Shown piece by piece: positions 27,233 to 35,898 of a DNA stretch of 64,000 bases (position 1 is the first letter of the stretch; the number at the start of each line of letters is the position of its first letter). The notes below the pieces were generated by a model, which was not told where the DNA came from, made no database searches, and worked only from the letters and a program-made list of their open reading frames with translations. The stretch covers positions 1 to 64,000 of the forward strand of contig NZ_LXEY01000011.1 in NCBI RefSeq assembly GCF_001657475.1, in the 5' to 3' direction. The position numbers and the translations under genes are program-made. The stretch comes from Enteractinococcus helveticum (lineage in GTDB: Bacteria > Actinomycetota > Actinomycetes > Actinomycetales > Micrococcaceae).

Positions 27233-28171
27233 ATGGCTTCTCCCCGTACAACCCGAAAACCTGCCCGAGGACGTTCCTGGATTGCCGTCACTTCGCTACT
27301 GGCCCTGACGCTGACCGCCTGCGGAGCAAACTCCGATCCGCTGGAGCAAGCGGGTGCCCAAGTCGACGACGATACGATCGTCATCGGCTCGCAGGCGTAT
27401 TACTCGAATGAGATCATCGCCGAAATTTACGCCCAAGTCCTGGAAGATACCGGGTTCAGTGTCCAGCGTGACTTCCAGATCGGACAGCGCGAAGTGTATA
27501 TGCCGGAGCTGGAGGCAGGGACCATCGATCTGATCCCGGATTACACCGGCAACCTGGTGCAGTACTATGCCGATGAAGCCGAAACCGGTACTCCAGAGCA
27601 GGTCCACCAGCAGGTCATCGACGCGCTGCCGGAAGGGCTGCAGGCACTAGATTTCGCAGCAGCAACCGACCAAGATTCCTATACGGTCACCGCCGACACC
27701 GCAGCACAATACGACCTAACCTCCATCGGTGATCTCACCAACCTTGGGGATGCTGTCACGATGGCCGCAAATTCAGAATTCGAAACGCGCCCATATGGTC
27801 CCGACGGCGCGCTGGAGCGCTACGGTGTGACCGTTGAAGTGATCGGCGTCGAGGATTCCGGTGGGCCGCTCACCGTGGGCGCATTGACCGATGGTGATGT
27901 TGACGTGGCAGATATTTACACGTCGTCACCGGCCATTGAAGACAATAATCTGGTGGTGTTAGAGGACCCAGAATTTCTGATCCTGCCCCAAAACGTTGTG
28001 CCAATCGCCACTGATGAGCTGCCTGATAAGGCCGTCAGTGCGATCAATGCCGTCCAAGCTGAGCTGGGCCCAGATGATCTTATAGAACTCAACGCCCAGT
28101 CGGTCAATGAGCAAGCCGCTGCTGCTGATATCGCCTCAGCCTGGCTCGCCGACCACGACCTGTCCAACTGA
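27233..28171 (+). CDS. Osmoprotectant ABC importer, substrate-binding lipoprotein
   Basis: A 312-residue extracytoplasmic lipoprotein of the OpuAC/OpuCC family. The signal ends in lipobox LTAC. The mature part has IVIGSQAYYSNEIIAEIY, the ligand region IDLIPDYTGNLVQYY and the second lobe segment DGDVDVADIYTSSPAI, as in quaternary-amine binding proteins. It completes an ATPase-permease-permease-binding protein operon for uptake of compatible solutes. The exact ligand (choline, betaine, carnitine) is not decided by sequence. Confidence 0.92.
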   Translation: MASPRTTRKPARGRSWIAVTSLLALTLTACGANSDPLEQAGAQVDDDTIVIGSQAYYSNEIIAEIYAQVLEDTGFSVQRDFQIGQREVYMPELEAGTIDLIPDYTGNLVQYYADEAETGTPEQVHQQVIDALPEGLQALDFAAATDQDSYTVTADTAAQYDLTSIGDLTNLGDAVTMAANSEFETRPYGPDGALERYGVTVEVIGVEDSGGPLTVGALTDGDVDVADIYTSSPAIEDNNLVVLEDPEFLILPQNVVPIATDELPDKAVSAINAVQAELGPDDLIELNAQSVNEQAAAADIASAWLADHDLSN

Positions 28172-28274
28172 GTCGCCTCCCGACCACTTCAGGCGGTGTT
28201 AACCTCCCTCTAGGCTTGGCACAGCACCTTTGCTAGCATGGGTGCACACAGTTTTCAAACAAGGACTCTTTATC

Positions 28275-28325
28275 GTGCTGATTTACGACCGTCACTTCGC
28301 ATTTGATTATGCGCTGACGTCGTAG
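28275..28325 (+). CDS. Leader peptide of the ABC-F gene
   Basis: A 16-codon frame, MLIYDRHFAFDYALTS, starts at GTG 28275 with AAGGA about nine bases upstream and ends 56 nt before the ABC-F start. It is followed directly by two mutually exclusive hairpins. Drug-induced ribosome stalling on such a peptide is a known way to induce ABC-F and erm genes; for this peptide it is inferred. Confidence 0.65.
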   Translation: MLIYDRHFAFDYALTS

Positions 28326-28376
28326 CAGCCTTTTCTCGTGGCTGTGTTGTCAGCGTGTTCGCAGACAACACAGGAG
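28326..28376 (+). promoter_or_regulatory. Attenuator hairpins that hide the ABC-F ribosome site
   Basis: A 10-bp perfect stem (28342-28351 with 28364-28373) reaches into the AGGAG ribosome site at 28372-28376. An alternative stem, CAGCC 28326-28330 with GGCTG 28340-28344, shares bases with its left arm, so the two cannot form together. Together with the leader peptide this looks like translational attenuation. Confidence 0.65.
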
Positions 28377-28381
28377 TCCCC

Positions 28382-29977
28382 ATGTCTATTCTTCACAATT
28401 CCTCTGTCGTGATGACCGAGGTAACATTTGCTTGGCCCGACGGCACACCCGTCCTGGACCGCATCACAGCCGCTTTTGGTAGCGGCCGGACAGGGCTGCT
28501 CGGTGACAACGGCACGGGCAAGACCACGCTGCTGCGGCTCATCGCCGGTGAGTTGCAGGCGGTCAGCGGAACCATCGCAGTATCTGGTCGTGTCGGCTAC
28601 CTGCCACAGCATTTGATCTTAGATACCACCGCAACCGTCGCGGATCTGCTAGATATCCGAACACAAGTCGATGCACTTCGAGCAATCGAGTCTGGTGATT
28701 CCGATCCGCATCTCTTCGATGCACTCAACGACGCCTGGGACGTTGAAGCACAAGCACGCGCATCGCTTGATGCCAACGGCCTAACCGGTATCGACCTGGC
28801 CCGAGAAGCGGGCACGCTTTCGGGCGGCGAGACCGTTTTGACCGCACTGGCGGGGCTACACTTGAGCGGCGATGAAATTGTCCTGCTGGATGAGCCGACG
28901 AATAATCTCGACCGTTCCGCACGGCATGAACTGTATGATGCCATTATGGCATGGCAGGGGACGCTGATTGTAGTCAGCCATGACGTCGCGCTCCTTGACC
29001 TCATGGACGAAACCGCCGAGTTGCGAACCGGTTCTGTCACTGTATTTGGCGGAAACTATAGTGCGTATCGTCAGCATGTAGCACAGGAACAGGCCGCAGC
29101 AGAGCAAGCGCTGCGCACAGCCCAGCAGCAGGTTCGGGTCGAGGAGCGGCAACGTGCTGAAGCCCAGATTAAGCTTGCGCGCCGTCAGCGCTACGCTCGA
29201 ACGGATTTCGAAAATAAGCGCAAACCCAAGATGATCATGAATCAGCGCAAAACTGAAGCGCAAGTCTCTGCTGGAAAGCTGCGCGGGGAGCTCGATGAGA
29301 AAGTCGATATTGCACGTCGCGCCGCCCAGCAACAAGAAGAGCGCGTACGACGCGAACAACAGATCAGCATCAATCTGCCCGACCCGGGCGTGCCGAGCAG
29401 TCGCCGTCTGGCCGAACTGTCCGACCATCACAACACGAGGATTGTCGTTCAAGGCCGCGAGCGTATTGCGTTAACGGGACGCAACGGCGTCGGTAAAACT
29501 CGGCTGCTGGAATGCTTGGTCCACGCCAGGGACCCTGGAGTACACGTGTCAGCGATCCGGTATACCGATCGCATTGGCTATCTGCCGCAGCGGCTTGATC
29601 ATCTCGATGACACGACCAGCATTCTCGACACCGTCCGCGAAACGGCACCTCACAGCCCACCTGGTGAGATCCGGGCGAAGCTGGCCCAATTTTTATTCCG
29701 CACAGACACTGTGTACCAACGGGTTGGGGATCTGTCCGGTGGCGAACGATTCCGTGTCGCGCTGACTCGTCTCCTAGTTGCCGAGCCACCACATCAGTTA
29801 CTTGTGCTCGACGAACCGACGAATAACCTCGATTTGCGAAGCGTTGACGAACTGGTTTCGGCACTGGCTGCCTATGCGGGAGGTCTGATTGTTGTCAGCC
29901 ACGATGATGCATTCTTGGACCGCCTCGGCATTGACACCTGGGTCGAGTTAGACACCCATGGTTTGCACCAAGGATGA
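28382..29977 (+). CDS. ABC-F ribosome-protection ATPase
   Basis: A soluble protein of 531 residues with two ABC domains and no membrane part. Walker A motifs are LLGDNGTGKTTLL and TGRNGVGKTRLL; signatures are LSGGE and LSGGERFRVAL; Walker B motifs are VLLDEPTNNLD and VLDEPTNNLD. Between them lies a long charged linker rich in Gln/Arg/Glu (about residues 225-350), the domain that reaches the ribosome in antibiotic-resistance ABC-F factors. ATG 28382 follows AGGAG by 5 nt. The upstream uORF and hairpins point to induction by a ribosome-targeting drug, so a resistance role is likelier than a housekeeping EttA-type role. Which drug class is unknown. Confidence 0.88.
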   Translation: MSILHNSSVVMTEVTFAWPDGTPVLDRITAAFGSGRTGLLGDNGTGKTTLLRLIAGELQAVSGTIAVSGRVGYLPQHLILDTTATVADLLDIRTQVDALRAIESGDSDPHLFDALNDAWDVEAQARASLDANGLTGIDLAREAGTLSGGETVLTALAGLHLSGDEIVLLDEPTNNLDRSARHELYDAIMAWQGTLIVVSHDVALLDLMDETAELRTGSVTVFGGNYSAYRQHVAQEQAAAEQALRTAQQQVRVEERQRAEAQIKLARRQRYARTDFENKRKPKMIMNQRKTEAQVSAGKLRGELDEKVDIARRAAQQQEERVRREQQISINLPDPGVPSSRRLAELSDHHNTRIVVQGRERIALTGRNGVGKTRLLECLVHARDPGVHVSAIRYTDRIGYLPQRLDHLDDTTSILDTVRETAPHSPPGEIRAKLAQFLFRTDTVYQRVGDLSGGERFRVALTRLLVAEPPHQLLVLDEPTNNLDLRSVDELVSALAAYAGGLIVVSHDDAFLDRLGIDTWVELDTHGLHQG

Positions 29978-30006
29978 CCCCAAATCGACAACGTTGAGGA
30001 GCACTG

Positions 30007-30135
30007 ATGAATAACTCGCCGGATCCAGACCAGCCCACGCCGGAAGTTTCAAAACCCCACCACGTCTTGTCAAACCACCACGATCAAACGACCGTGCCAG
30101 GGCATTGTCTAGCTGTTAATTTTCCGACAGACTAG
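30007..30135 (+). CDS. Possible 42-residue small protein
   Basis: A short frame with a strong site GAGGAG five bases before ATG 30007, 29 nt after the ABC-F stop. It encodes MNNSPDPDQPTPEVSKPHH and then VLSNHHDQTTVPGH, ending with TAG at 30133-30135. It is polar, Pro- and His-rich and without a membrane segment. I do not recognise it; it could be a real small protein of the ABC-F transcript or chance. Confidence 0.35.
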   Translation: MNNSPDPDQPTPEVSKPHHVLSNHHDQTTVPGHCLAVNFPTD

Positions 30136-30185
30136 GCTGACAGGTAGTAGCCCACACTCATATGCTGCCGGAGAGGAATGATGGC

Positions 30186-30638
30186 ATGACAACGGAATCG
30201 CCCATTACAGAACTGACGGTTGAGGAAACGATCGCATTTCTGGCAGACAAAGACTTCGGCAGACTGGCAGTGTCATTGGATGGTCGTCCAGACATTTTCC
30301 CGATCAACTTTGCAGTCCACGCCAACAGTAATGACGACGTCGTGGCCTATATTCGGACCTCTCCGGGCAATAAACTCTTTGCCACCGCAACCGGCAGCTA
30401 CCTCGCACTGGAAACCGACCATATCGACGGCAATATTGCCACCAGTGCCGTGGTGTACGGAACCGGACGTCGGGTTGAACACCACAAGGAACTCAGCCTG
30501 GTCGATACCTTAGATCTCGAGGCGTGGATTGCCGTTCAAAAACCCGAAGTCATCGCCATCGACATCGAGCATATTTCCGGACGTCGTTTTGTCCTAGGCC
30601 CCAGCCCTGACACCACCATCACCGAGGCGCCCGACTAA
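30186..30638 (+). CDS. Pyridoxamine 5'-phosphate oxidase-like flavin protein
   Basis: A 150-residue split-barrel flavin-binding protein. The segments FGRLAVSLDGRPDIFPINF and YIRTSPGNKLFATA, then GTGRRVEH, are typical of the small FMN/F420-binding PPOx-like proteins of actinobacteria. ATG 30186 is preferred; an upstream in-frame start would add eight residues. It ends before a strong terminator, so it is probably a single-gene unit. The reaction is not known. Confidence 0.8.
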   Translation: MTTESPITELTVEETIAFLADKDFGRLAVSLDGRPDIFPINFAVHANSNDDVVAYIRTSPGNKLFATATGSYLALETDHIDGNIATSAVVYGTGRRVEHHKELSLVDTLDLEAWIAVQKPEVIAIDIEHISGRRFVLGPSPDTTITEAPD

Positions 30639-30658
30639 ACCTCACCCCACTCACTTCG

Positions 30659-30705
30659 ATAGGCTCACGCTCGTTCAATAACCCGAGCTTGAGCCTATTT
30701 CTTAT
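30659..30705 (+). terminator. Intrinsic terminator after the PPOx-like gene
   Basis: A two-part stem (ATAGGCTCA/TGAGCCTAT and GCTCG/CGAGC) is followed by TTTCTTAT. It lies 20 nt after the gene. Confidence 0.85.
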
Positions 30706-30750
30706 GCCCGAGATCCGATAACGTGAGACCCATCACCAGGGGTGGAGATC

Positions 30751-32073
30751 ATGACGGATACCAACCAATCCGCCGACGTAGGATTCACCGAAGCTGAACT
30801 CAACGAACCCAAGGTCAAACCCAGTTGGAAAAAGATCGGCCCGGGTATTGTCGCGGCCGCAACCGGTGTCGGTGCAGCGGATCTTGTCGCCACCCTCACC
30901 GCTGGTTCCCGCTACGGCTACATGCTGGTCTGGGCCATCGTCGTCGGTGTTTTGATGAAAATTCTGCTGGTCGAAGGCGTCGGACGATACTACCTATCCA
31001 CCGGCAAAACCATCTTTCAGGGCTGGCGCACCCTTGGTCCGTGGACCAGTTGGTATTTCGGTCCCTATATTCTCATTTGGGGCATCGTGTATGGTGCCAC
31101 CGCCATGAGTTCTACCGCACTGCCCCTGGCCGCACTGTTTCCTGCGGTCGACCTCAAAGTTTTCGCCATTGCGGCCGGGCTGATCGGGCTGGCACTGGTC
31201 TGGCTTGACCACTACCAACTCATTGAGACACTCATGATGATCCTGATCGGCATCATGTTCTTCACGGTGCTGCTCTCCGCCGTGCTGACCCTGCCCAACC
31301 TCGGGGACATCCTGGCTGGGCTGATCCCCCGGCTACCGAGTGAAGAAGGCGGCATGTTCTACGTGTTGGCCATGGCCGGTGGCGTCGGTGGGACCATCAC
31401 GCTTGCCGCCTATGGATACTGGCTGCGTGAAAAAGGCTGGAACAAACCCAAATGGCTACGCGTCATGCGCTTCGACAATGCCACCGCCTACGTGCTGACC
31501 GGGATCTTCGTGTTTTCCACCATGATCATGGGCGTTGAACTGCTGTATTCAGCAGGCCTGGCCATCTCAGCCGGTGACCAAGGACTCGTTGATACCTCCA
31601 CCGTGCTAGCCGACCGCTACGGAGAGGCCTGGTCTGTCGTCTTCCTGATCGGATTCTTTGCAGCATCGTTTTCATCCCTGCTGGGCGTGTGGCACGGGGT
31701 GTCCCTGATGTTCGCAGATTTCTGGACCAACTTCCGCCGGCCCGCCGATGAACTGGATCAAGACGACGCTCCCACCTTGAAATCCACACCGGCCCGGTTC
31801 TACATGCTGATGCTCACCTTCCCCACCATGATCCTGCTGTTCTTTGACCAGCCGATCTTTCTCATCCTGCTCTACGGAACACTGGGTGCGCTGTTCATGC
31901 CGTTCTTGGCGGTCACCCTGCTGTTTTTGAATAACCAGAAACGCTTCGTGCCCAAACCATTCCGCAATAAATGGTTCCACAACGTGTTCTTGGGCATGAC
32001 TGCAGGCGTCTTTGTGGCCATGGGTGTCAACGAACTCTACGAAGCCTTAACACCCCTGTGGGGCGGTGGCTAA
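30751..32073 (+). CDS. Divergent Nramp-family membrane transporter
   Basis: A 440-residue polytopic membrane protein of the Nramp family with about eleven hydrophobic segments. The first helix begins KKIGPGIVAAATGVGAADL, where classical MntH proteins have the metal-binding DPGN. The sixth helix region (TITLAAYGYWLREKGW) lacks the usual Met-Pro-His. The family match is clear from overall layout, but the classical Mn/Fe-binding residues are replaced, so the substrate cannot be assumed. ATG 30751 follows GGTGGAG; a GTG nine bases upstream is possible. Expressed alone between a terminator and a VOC gene. Confidence 0.8.
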   Translation: MTDTNQSADVGFTEAELNEPKVKPSWKKIGPGIVAAATGVGAADLVATLTAGSRYGYMLVWAIVVGVLMKILLVEGVGRYYLSTGKTIFQGWRTLGPWTSWYFGPYILIWGIVYGATAMSSTALPLAALFPAVDLKVFAIAAGLIGLALVWLDHYQLIETLMMILIGIMFFTVLLSAVLTLPNLGDILAGLIPRLPSEEGGMFYVLAMAGGVGGTITLAAYGYWLREKGWNKPKWLRVMRFDNATAYVLTGIFVFSTMIMGVELLYSAGLAISAGDQGLVDTSTVLADRYGEAWSVVFLIGFFAASFSSLLGVWHGVSLMFADFWTNFRRPADELDQDDAPTLKSTPARFYMLMLTFPTMILLFFDQPIFLILLYGTLGALFMPFLAVTLLFLNNQKRFVPKPFRNKWFHNVFLGMTAGVFVAMGVNELYEALTPLWGGG

Positions 32074-32257
32074 CCCACCCGTGTATTGGGCCCCTGGCAG
32101 GTGTTGAGCAATGTCGCATCCCAGGTGCGTTGTTCCTCGGCGGCAACGCCGCAGATTTCCCACCCCAAGTGTGCGATACCTGCACGGGCGTATTTCGCAT
32201 GGCGAACGGGGTCCGTAAAATGCAGGCTACCGACCCAAAACACTGAGGAGCACACCG

Positions 32258-32677
32258 ATGGCGCGCACACTTGCTACATATATTTCACTTCCCGGAACCG
32301 CGGCTGAAGCCATGCAACACTGGCAGGAAGTTTTTGGCGGTGAACTCAGCATCATGACCTATGACGATGTCACGTTAGGGGCCATGCCATTCGACCCTCC
32401 TGAAGGTGCAGTCGCCCACGCATGGCTGGAGTTTCCGGGTGGCCTGATCGCAGCATCTGATGTCGTCGACGACAAAACCTACCCCGTGCGCGGTACGGCC
32501 TATTCCATGTTGCTCTCGACCGACACCGCACAGGAGTCCCGAGGCTATATCGCAAAGCTCATCGAGGGCGGCGGATCAGAGGGCATGCCATTAGAAAAAG
32601 CACCCTGGGGCGGCTGGTACGGACAGGTCTTTGACCGCTTCGGCGTCATGTGGTCATTTTCCAGCGACGAAGATTAA
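32258..32677 (+). CDS. PhnB-like VOC (glyoxalase-fold) protein
   Basis: A 139-residue protein of the vicinal-oxygen-chelate fold, PhnB-like branch. Segments ISLPGTAAEAMQHWQEVFGG and ELSIMTYDDVTLGAMP give the first half; the second half ends KAPWGGWYGQVFDRFGVMW. These proteins are often of unknown substrate despite resemblance to glyoxalases. ATG 32258 has GAGGAG upstream. It is convergent with the AI-2E family gene; the stops are about 20 bp apart. Confidence 0.85.
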   Translation: MARTLATYISLPGTAAEAMQHWQEVFGGELSIMTYDDVTLGAMPFDPPEGAVAHAWLEFPGGLIAASDVVDDKTYPVRGTAYSMLLSTDTAQESRGYIAKLIEGGGSEGMPLEKAPWGGWYGQVFDRFGVMWSFSSDED

Positions 32678-32696
32678 CCACCCCCGCGAAGGTGTC

Positions 32697-33962
32697 TTAG
32701 GCGTCGGCGTCCACGTTTTCCGCGTTGGACGACGACGCTGCTTTTGCTGCAGCCTTTTCTTCACGCTGCTGGCGTTTCAGTTCTTTGAGGTGTTCGCGGC
32801 GTTCCTTACCCACCGCTTCGATCTGCAGTTGCGCCTTATCGACCGGGCCCAGTCCGTCAACTTCTTCCCGACCGGTCCAGACCTTGACCACGCTCCAGGC
32901 CACGGCAACCAGTGGCACGGCCAGTACCGCACCGATAATCCCGGCCAGCACCGTCCCCGCGGTCAAGGCCATCAAAATCACCAGGGCATGCAGGTTCAGT
33001 GTCTGAGCCATAACCACCGGCTGCAAGAAGTTCCCTTCCAGCTGGTTGACCAGAATGACGGCGGCCAGCACGATCAGCGCTACCACCGGCCCGTTCGCCA
33101 CCAGTGCCACCAGCGTGGCCAAGATCCCGGCAACGGTGGCACCCACCAGCGGGATGAACGCACCCAGGAAGACGACAACGCCCAGTGGAATGGCTAGCGG
33201 TACCTGGAGGATGAGCAGCGCGATCGTAATACCGATGGCATCGACCGCTGCAACGATTGCGGTACCGCGAATATACCCACCAAAGGTGTGCATAGCGCGG
33301 TCACCTGAGGCAATGGTTTGAGCCTTGAAGTGTTCCGGGGCCCAGGAAACGAAGAATGCCCAGATGCGGTCGCCGTCTTTGAGCAAGAAAAACAAGATCA
33401 CCAGCAACAGCACCAGGCTGGTGACAAAGGTTCCGGCCGCGCTGATGGTGGTCACCGCACCGGTGCCGAATTCAGCAGAGGTCAAGAAACCAGTGACCGT
33501 ATTGACCATCGAATCAATCTGAGATTGGTCGATAGTCAACGCCAGCCCACCGAGGAATTGTTCTCCCCACTCGCGTAACTGGTTGAAGCCTTCTACCGCT
33601 TGTTCCACCAGGGTTGACCACTCATTGATGACCGAAAACACCAGGGCGGTACCAACGCCGCCTAGGACCAGCAGGGCACCAAGGAACACAGTCCAGGCGG
33701 CTAAGACATTTGACATCACACGACGACAGAGCCGCACCAGCGGCCACAGGGCACACGCCAAAATAATAGCGATTAAGGTAGGGATGACCACGACCGTCAG
33801 GTTGAGTAGGGCCAGGACCACCAGCCCCACGAGCGTGCCGACGATCAGCAGCTGCAGTGACCGCATGCCTAATCTGCCGAGAGTGTCCGTCCACAACTGT
33901 GAGACGGTAAAATTCGGCCGCCTTTCACGCGACTGGTTGAGTTCATCAAGAGTACTGGCCAA
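32697..33962 (-). CDS. AI-2E family (TqsA/PerM-like) membrane transporter
   Basis: A 421-residue membrane protein of the AI-2E/PerM family with about seven to eight hydrophobic segments. Typical are LLLVILFFLLKDGDRIWAF and the C-terminal pattern VPLAIPLGVVVFLGAFIPLVG then NGPVVALIVLAAVILVNQLEG. A charged Lys/Ala-rich tail (about 60 residues) is cytoplasmic. Members export small molecules or act as Na/H antiporters; the solute here is not known. It diverges from the Mn importer. Confidence 0.85.
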   Translation of the reverse strand: MASTLDELNQSRERRPNFTVSQLWTDTLGRLGMRSLQLLIVGTLVGLVVLALLNLTVVVIPTLIAIILACALWPLVRLCRRVMSNVLAAWTVFLGALLVLGGVGTALVFSVINEWSTLVEQAVEGFNQLREWGEQFLGGLALTIDQSQIDSMVNTVTGFLTSAEFGTGAVTTISAAGTFVTSLVLLLVILFFLLKDGDRIWAFFVSWAPEHFKAQTIASGDRAMHTFGGYIRGTAIVAAVDAIGITIALLILQVPLAIPLGVVVFLGAFIPLVGATVAGILATLVALVANGPVVALIVLAAVILVNQLEGNFLQPVVMAQTLNLHALVILMALTAGTVLAGIIGAVLAVPLVAVAWSVVKVWTGREEVDGLGPVDKAQLQIEAVGKERREHLKELKRQQREEKAAAKAASSSNAENVDADA

Positions 33963-34272
33963 TGGTTGCCTCCCACGTTGAACCGGTCATCGTCATCTGA
34001 AGATGCCGATGACATAAAACCTACCGGAAGACCGCCATCCCAACCAAAGACACGCCACAACACGAAAAGACACTACGCTGTTTCCAACGGCGAACGAAGT
34101 CATATTCGATGAACCATATTTGAAAGTACGTCGAGGCGAACATATGATCGTAAGTACCACCTGCTTGCAAGAACGCACGTCATCTTGCGGCACAGAGGTA
34201 GGAAATAAAACAGCGCTCCTTACAATCGGGGTTTAGACCTCCCCGTAGTTGCCAACGACGAAAGGCCCGTCC
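33963..34272. other. Divergent regulatory gap before the Mn importer
   Basis: 310 bp between the AI-2E family gene and the metal importer. A TACAAT at 34221-34226 could be a -10 box for the importer, and a small GC hairpin CGGGG/CCCCG lies at 34227-34244. No clear MntR- or DtxR-type palindrome was found. Confidence 0.4.
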
Positions 34273-35004
34273 GTGCCCGCTGACGTATTGACGATTGACA
34301 ACCTGCATGTGTCATATCGAGGTGTCAAAGCCGTGGAGGGACTTACAATTTCGATCCCAGCGGCCACCATGACCTGCATCGTTGGGCCGAATGGTTCGGG
34401 CAAATCGACCACTCTGAAAGCAGCCTTAGGGCTGGTGGAACGCACCGCTGGAGCGATCCGGTTCTTTAGTCAGCGCGTGGACAAGGTCCGGGAACGCATC
34501 GCTTATGTACCCCAGCGCTCCACGACTGACTGGGATTTTCCCATCAACGTTTTTGATACCGTGCTGTTGGGCACCTATCCAAAGCTGCGGGTTTTTCAAC
34601 GGCCAGGCACTGTAGAACGCGAGATCGCTCGGCGTGCATTAATGCGCGTGCACATGGAGGATTTTGCACACCGTCAGATTGCTGATCTTTCTGGCGGCCA
34701 ACAACAGCGCGTATTTATCGCTCGTGCGCTCGCCCAACAAGCCGACATCCTGTTATTGGATGAGCCGCTGATGGGTATTGATGCCGCCAGCGAGCAGAAC
34801 ATTATCGAGATTCTTCGCGAGCTCGTGGCCGCAGGCAAGACCGTGGTGATGGTGCATCACGATTTATCGAATGTTGAAAACTATTTCGACCACATCATCA
34901 TGATCAATCAACGCCTCATCACCCAAGGTCCAGTATCCGAAGCCCTGACCGGACAGAACCTCACGGCAACCTTCGGAGCCAACCTGCTGGGGATCGGTGA
35001 ATAA
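34273..35004 (+). CDS. mntB: Manganese-type ABC importer, ATPase
   Basis: The ATPase of a metal importer of the Mn/Zn/Fe group. Walker A GPNGSGKSTTL, signature LSGGQQQRVFIARAL, Walker B ILLLDEPLMGID and H-loop VMVHHD are intact; IAYVPQRSTTDWDFPINVFD is typical of metal importers. 243 residues from GTG 34273, chosen because AAAGG lies seven bases upstream; a TTG 24 bases earlier is possible. First gene of ATPase-permease-binding protein. Mn is inferred from the binding protein. Confidence 0.9.
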   Translation: MPADVLTIDNLHVSYRGVKAVEGLTISIPAATMTCIVGPNGSGKSTTLKAALGLVERTAGAIRFFSQRVDKVRERIAYVPQRSTTDWDFPINVFDTVLLGTYPKLRVFQRPGTVEREIARRALMRVHMEDFAHRQIADLSGGQQQRVFIARALAQQADILLLDEPLMGIDAASEQNIIEILRELVAAGKTVVMVHHDLSNVENYFDHIIMINQRLITQGPVSEALTGQNLTATFGANLLGIGE

Positions 35005-35007
35005 GGC

Positions 35008-35898
35008 ATGGAATTCTTGTACGATCTGCTCAACTACCCCCACCTTGCTCGAGCGGCCATCACCGCCGTCGTCATCGGTCTGGTCTCTGGGATTGTGGGC
35101 TCACTGATCATTTTGCGTGGCCTGTCGCTCATGGGAGACGCGATCTCGCACGCCGTGATGCCCGGTATTGCCGTCTCATTTTTCTTCGGGGCCAATATCT
35201 TTATCGGAGCATTAATCTCAGGTTTACTCGCCGCCGCCGGCATCGGGTTTGTGAACTCGAACTCCCGGCTGAAACGCGACACTTCGATTGGCATTATCTT
35301 CACCGCGTTCCTGGCAGCCGGCGTCATCCTGCTGGCCCGCACTGAGTCTTCGGTGTCCCTTCAGGCGATTCTATTTGGTGATGTGCTGGCAACCACTCCC
35401 TCACAGATGTGGCAGTCAATGATCATTACCGTGGTCATCTCGACCCTGGTCGTGTTGTTTTATAAACAGCTGCAGATCACCACGATGGACGGACAATTGG
35501 CCAAGGCATACGGCTTTCCAACCAGAGTGATCAACTACGCTGTTCTGCTCGCCCTGGCGGTTGTGACCGTTTCGGCAGTGCAGACCGTGGGGGTCATTCT
35601 CGTGGTCGCGATGCTCGTAACCCCGGCGGCAACCGCATATTTATTATCGAAGAAATTTTCAACCATGATGGTGCTGGCTGCAGTCTTTGGGATGCTGTCG
35701 TCAATCATCGGCATGTATTTCAGTTACACTTTTGAACTGCAATCCGGCCCGGCGATCGTGCTGATCGCGTTTGCGATGTTCGTGCTGGCATTTCTGCTCA
35801 GCCCGCACCAAGGATTCATCTGGACTCAACTGCACAAACTGCGCGACCGTCGTCACGCGCAACACTCCCCCGTCACTCAGGAAGGCTCCTCGCTATGA
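35008..35898 (+). CDS. mntC: Manganese-type ABC importer, permease
   Basis: A 296-residue ABC-3 family permease with about eight to nine hydrophobic helices. VSGIVGSLIILRGLSLMGDAISHAVMPG is the family N-terminal block (shown here in pieces: GLSLMGDAISHAV, PGIAVSFFFG). It starts 3 nt after the ATPase and overlaps the binding-protein start in ATGA. Confidence 0.9.
   Translation: MEFLYDLLNYPHLARAAITAVVIGLVSGIVGSLIILRGLSLMGDAISHAVMPGIAVSFFFGANIFIGALISGLLAAAGIGFVNSNSRLKRDTSIGIIFTAFLAAGVILLARTESSVSLQAILFGDVLATTPSQMWQSMIITVVISTLVVLFYKQLQITTMDGQLAKAYGFPTRVINYAVLLALAVVTVSAVQTVGVILVVAMLVTPAATAYLLSKKFSTMMVLAAVFGMLSSIIGMYFSYTFELQSGPAIVLIAFAMFVLAFLLSPHQGFIWTQLHKLRDRRHAQHSPVTQEGSSL

Noticed and set aside
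34227..34244. GC hairpin before the Mn importer as a metal-sensing riboswitch
   Set aside because: Only a 5-bp stem in a short leader; no yybP-ykoY-type features are visible.
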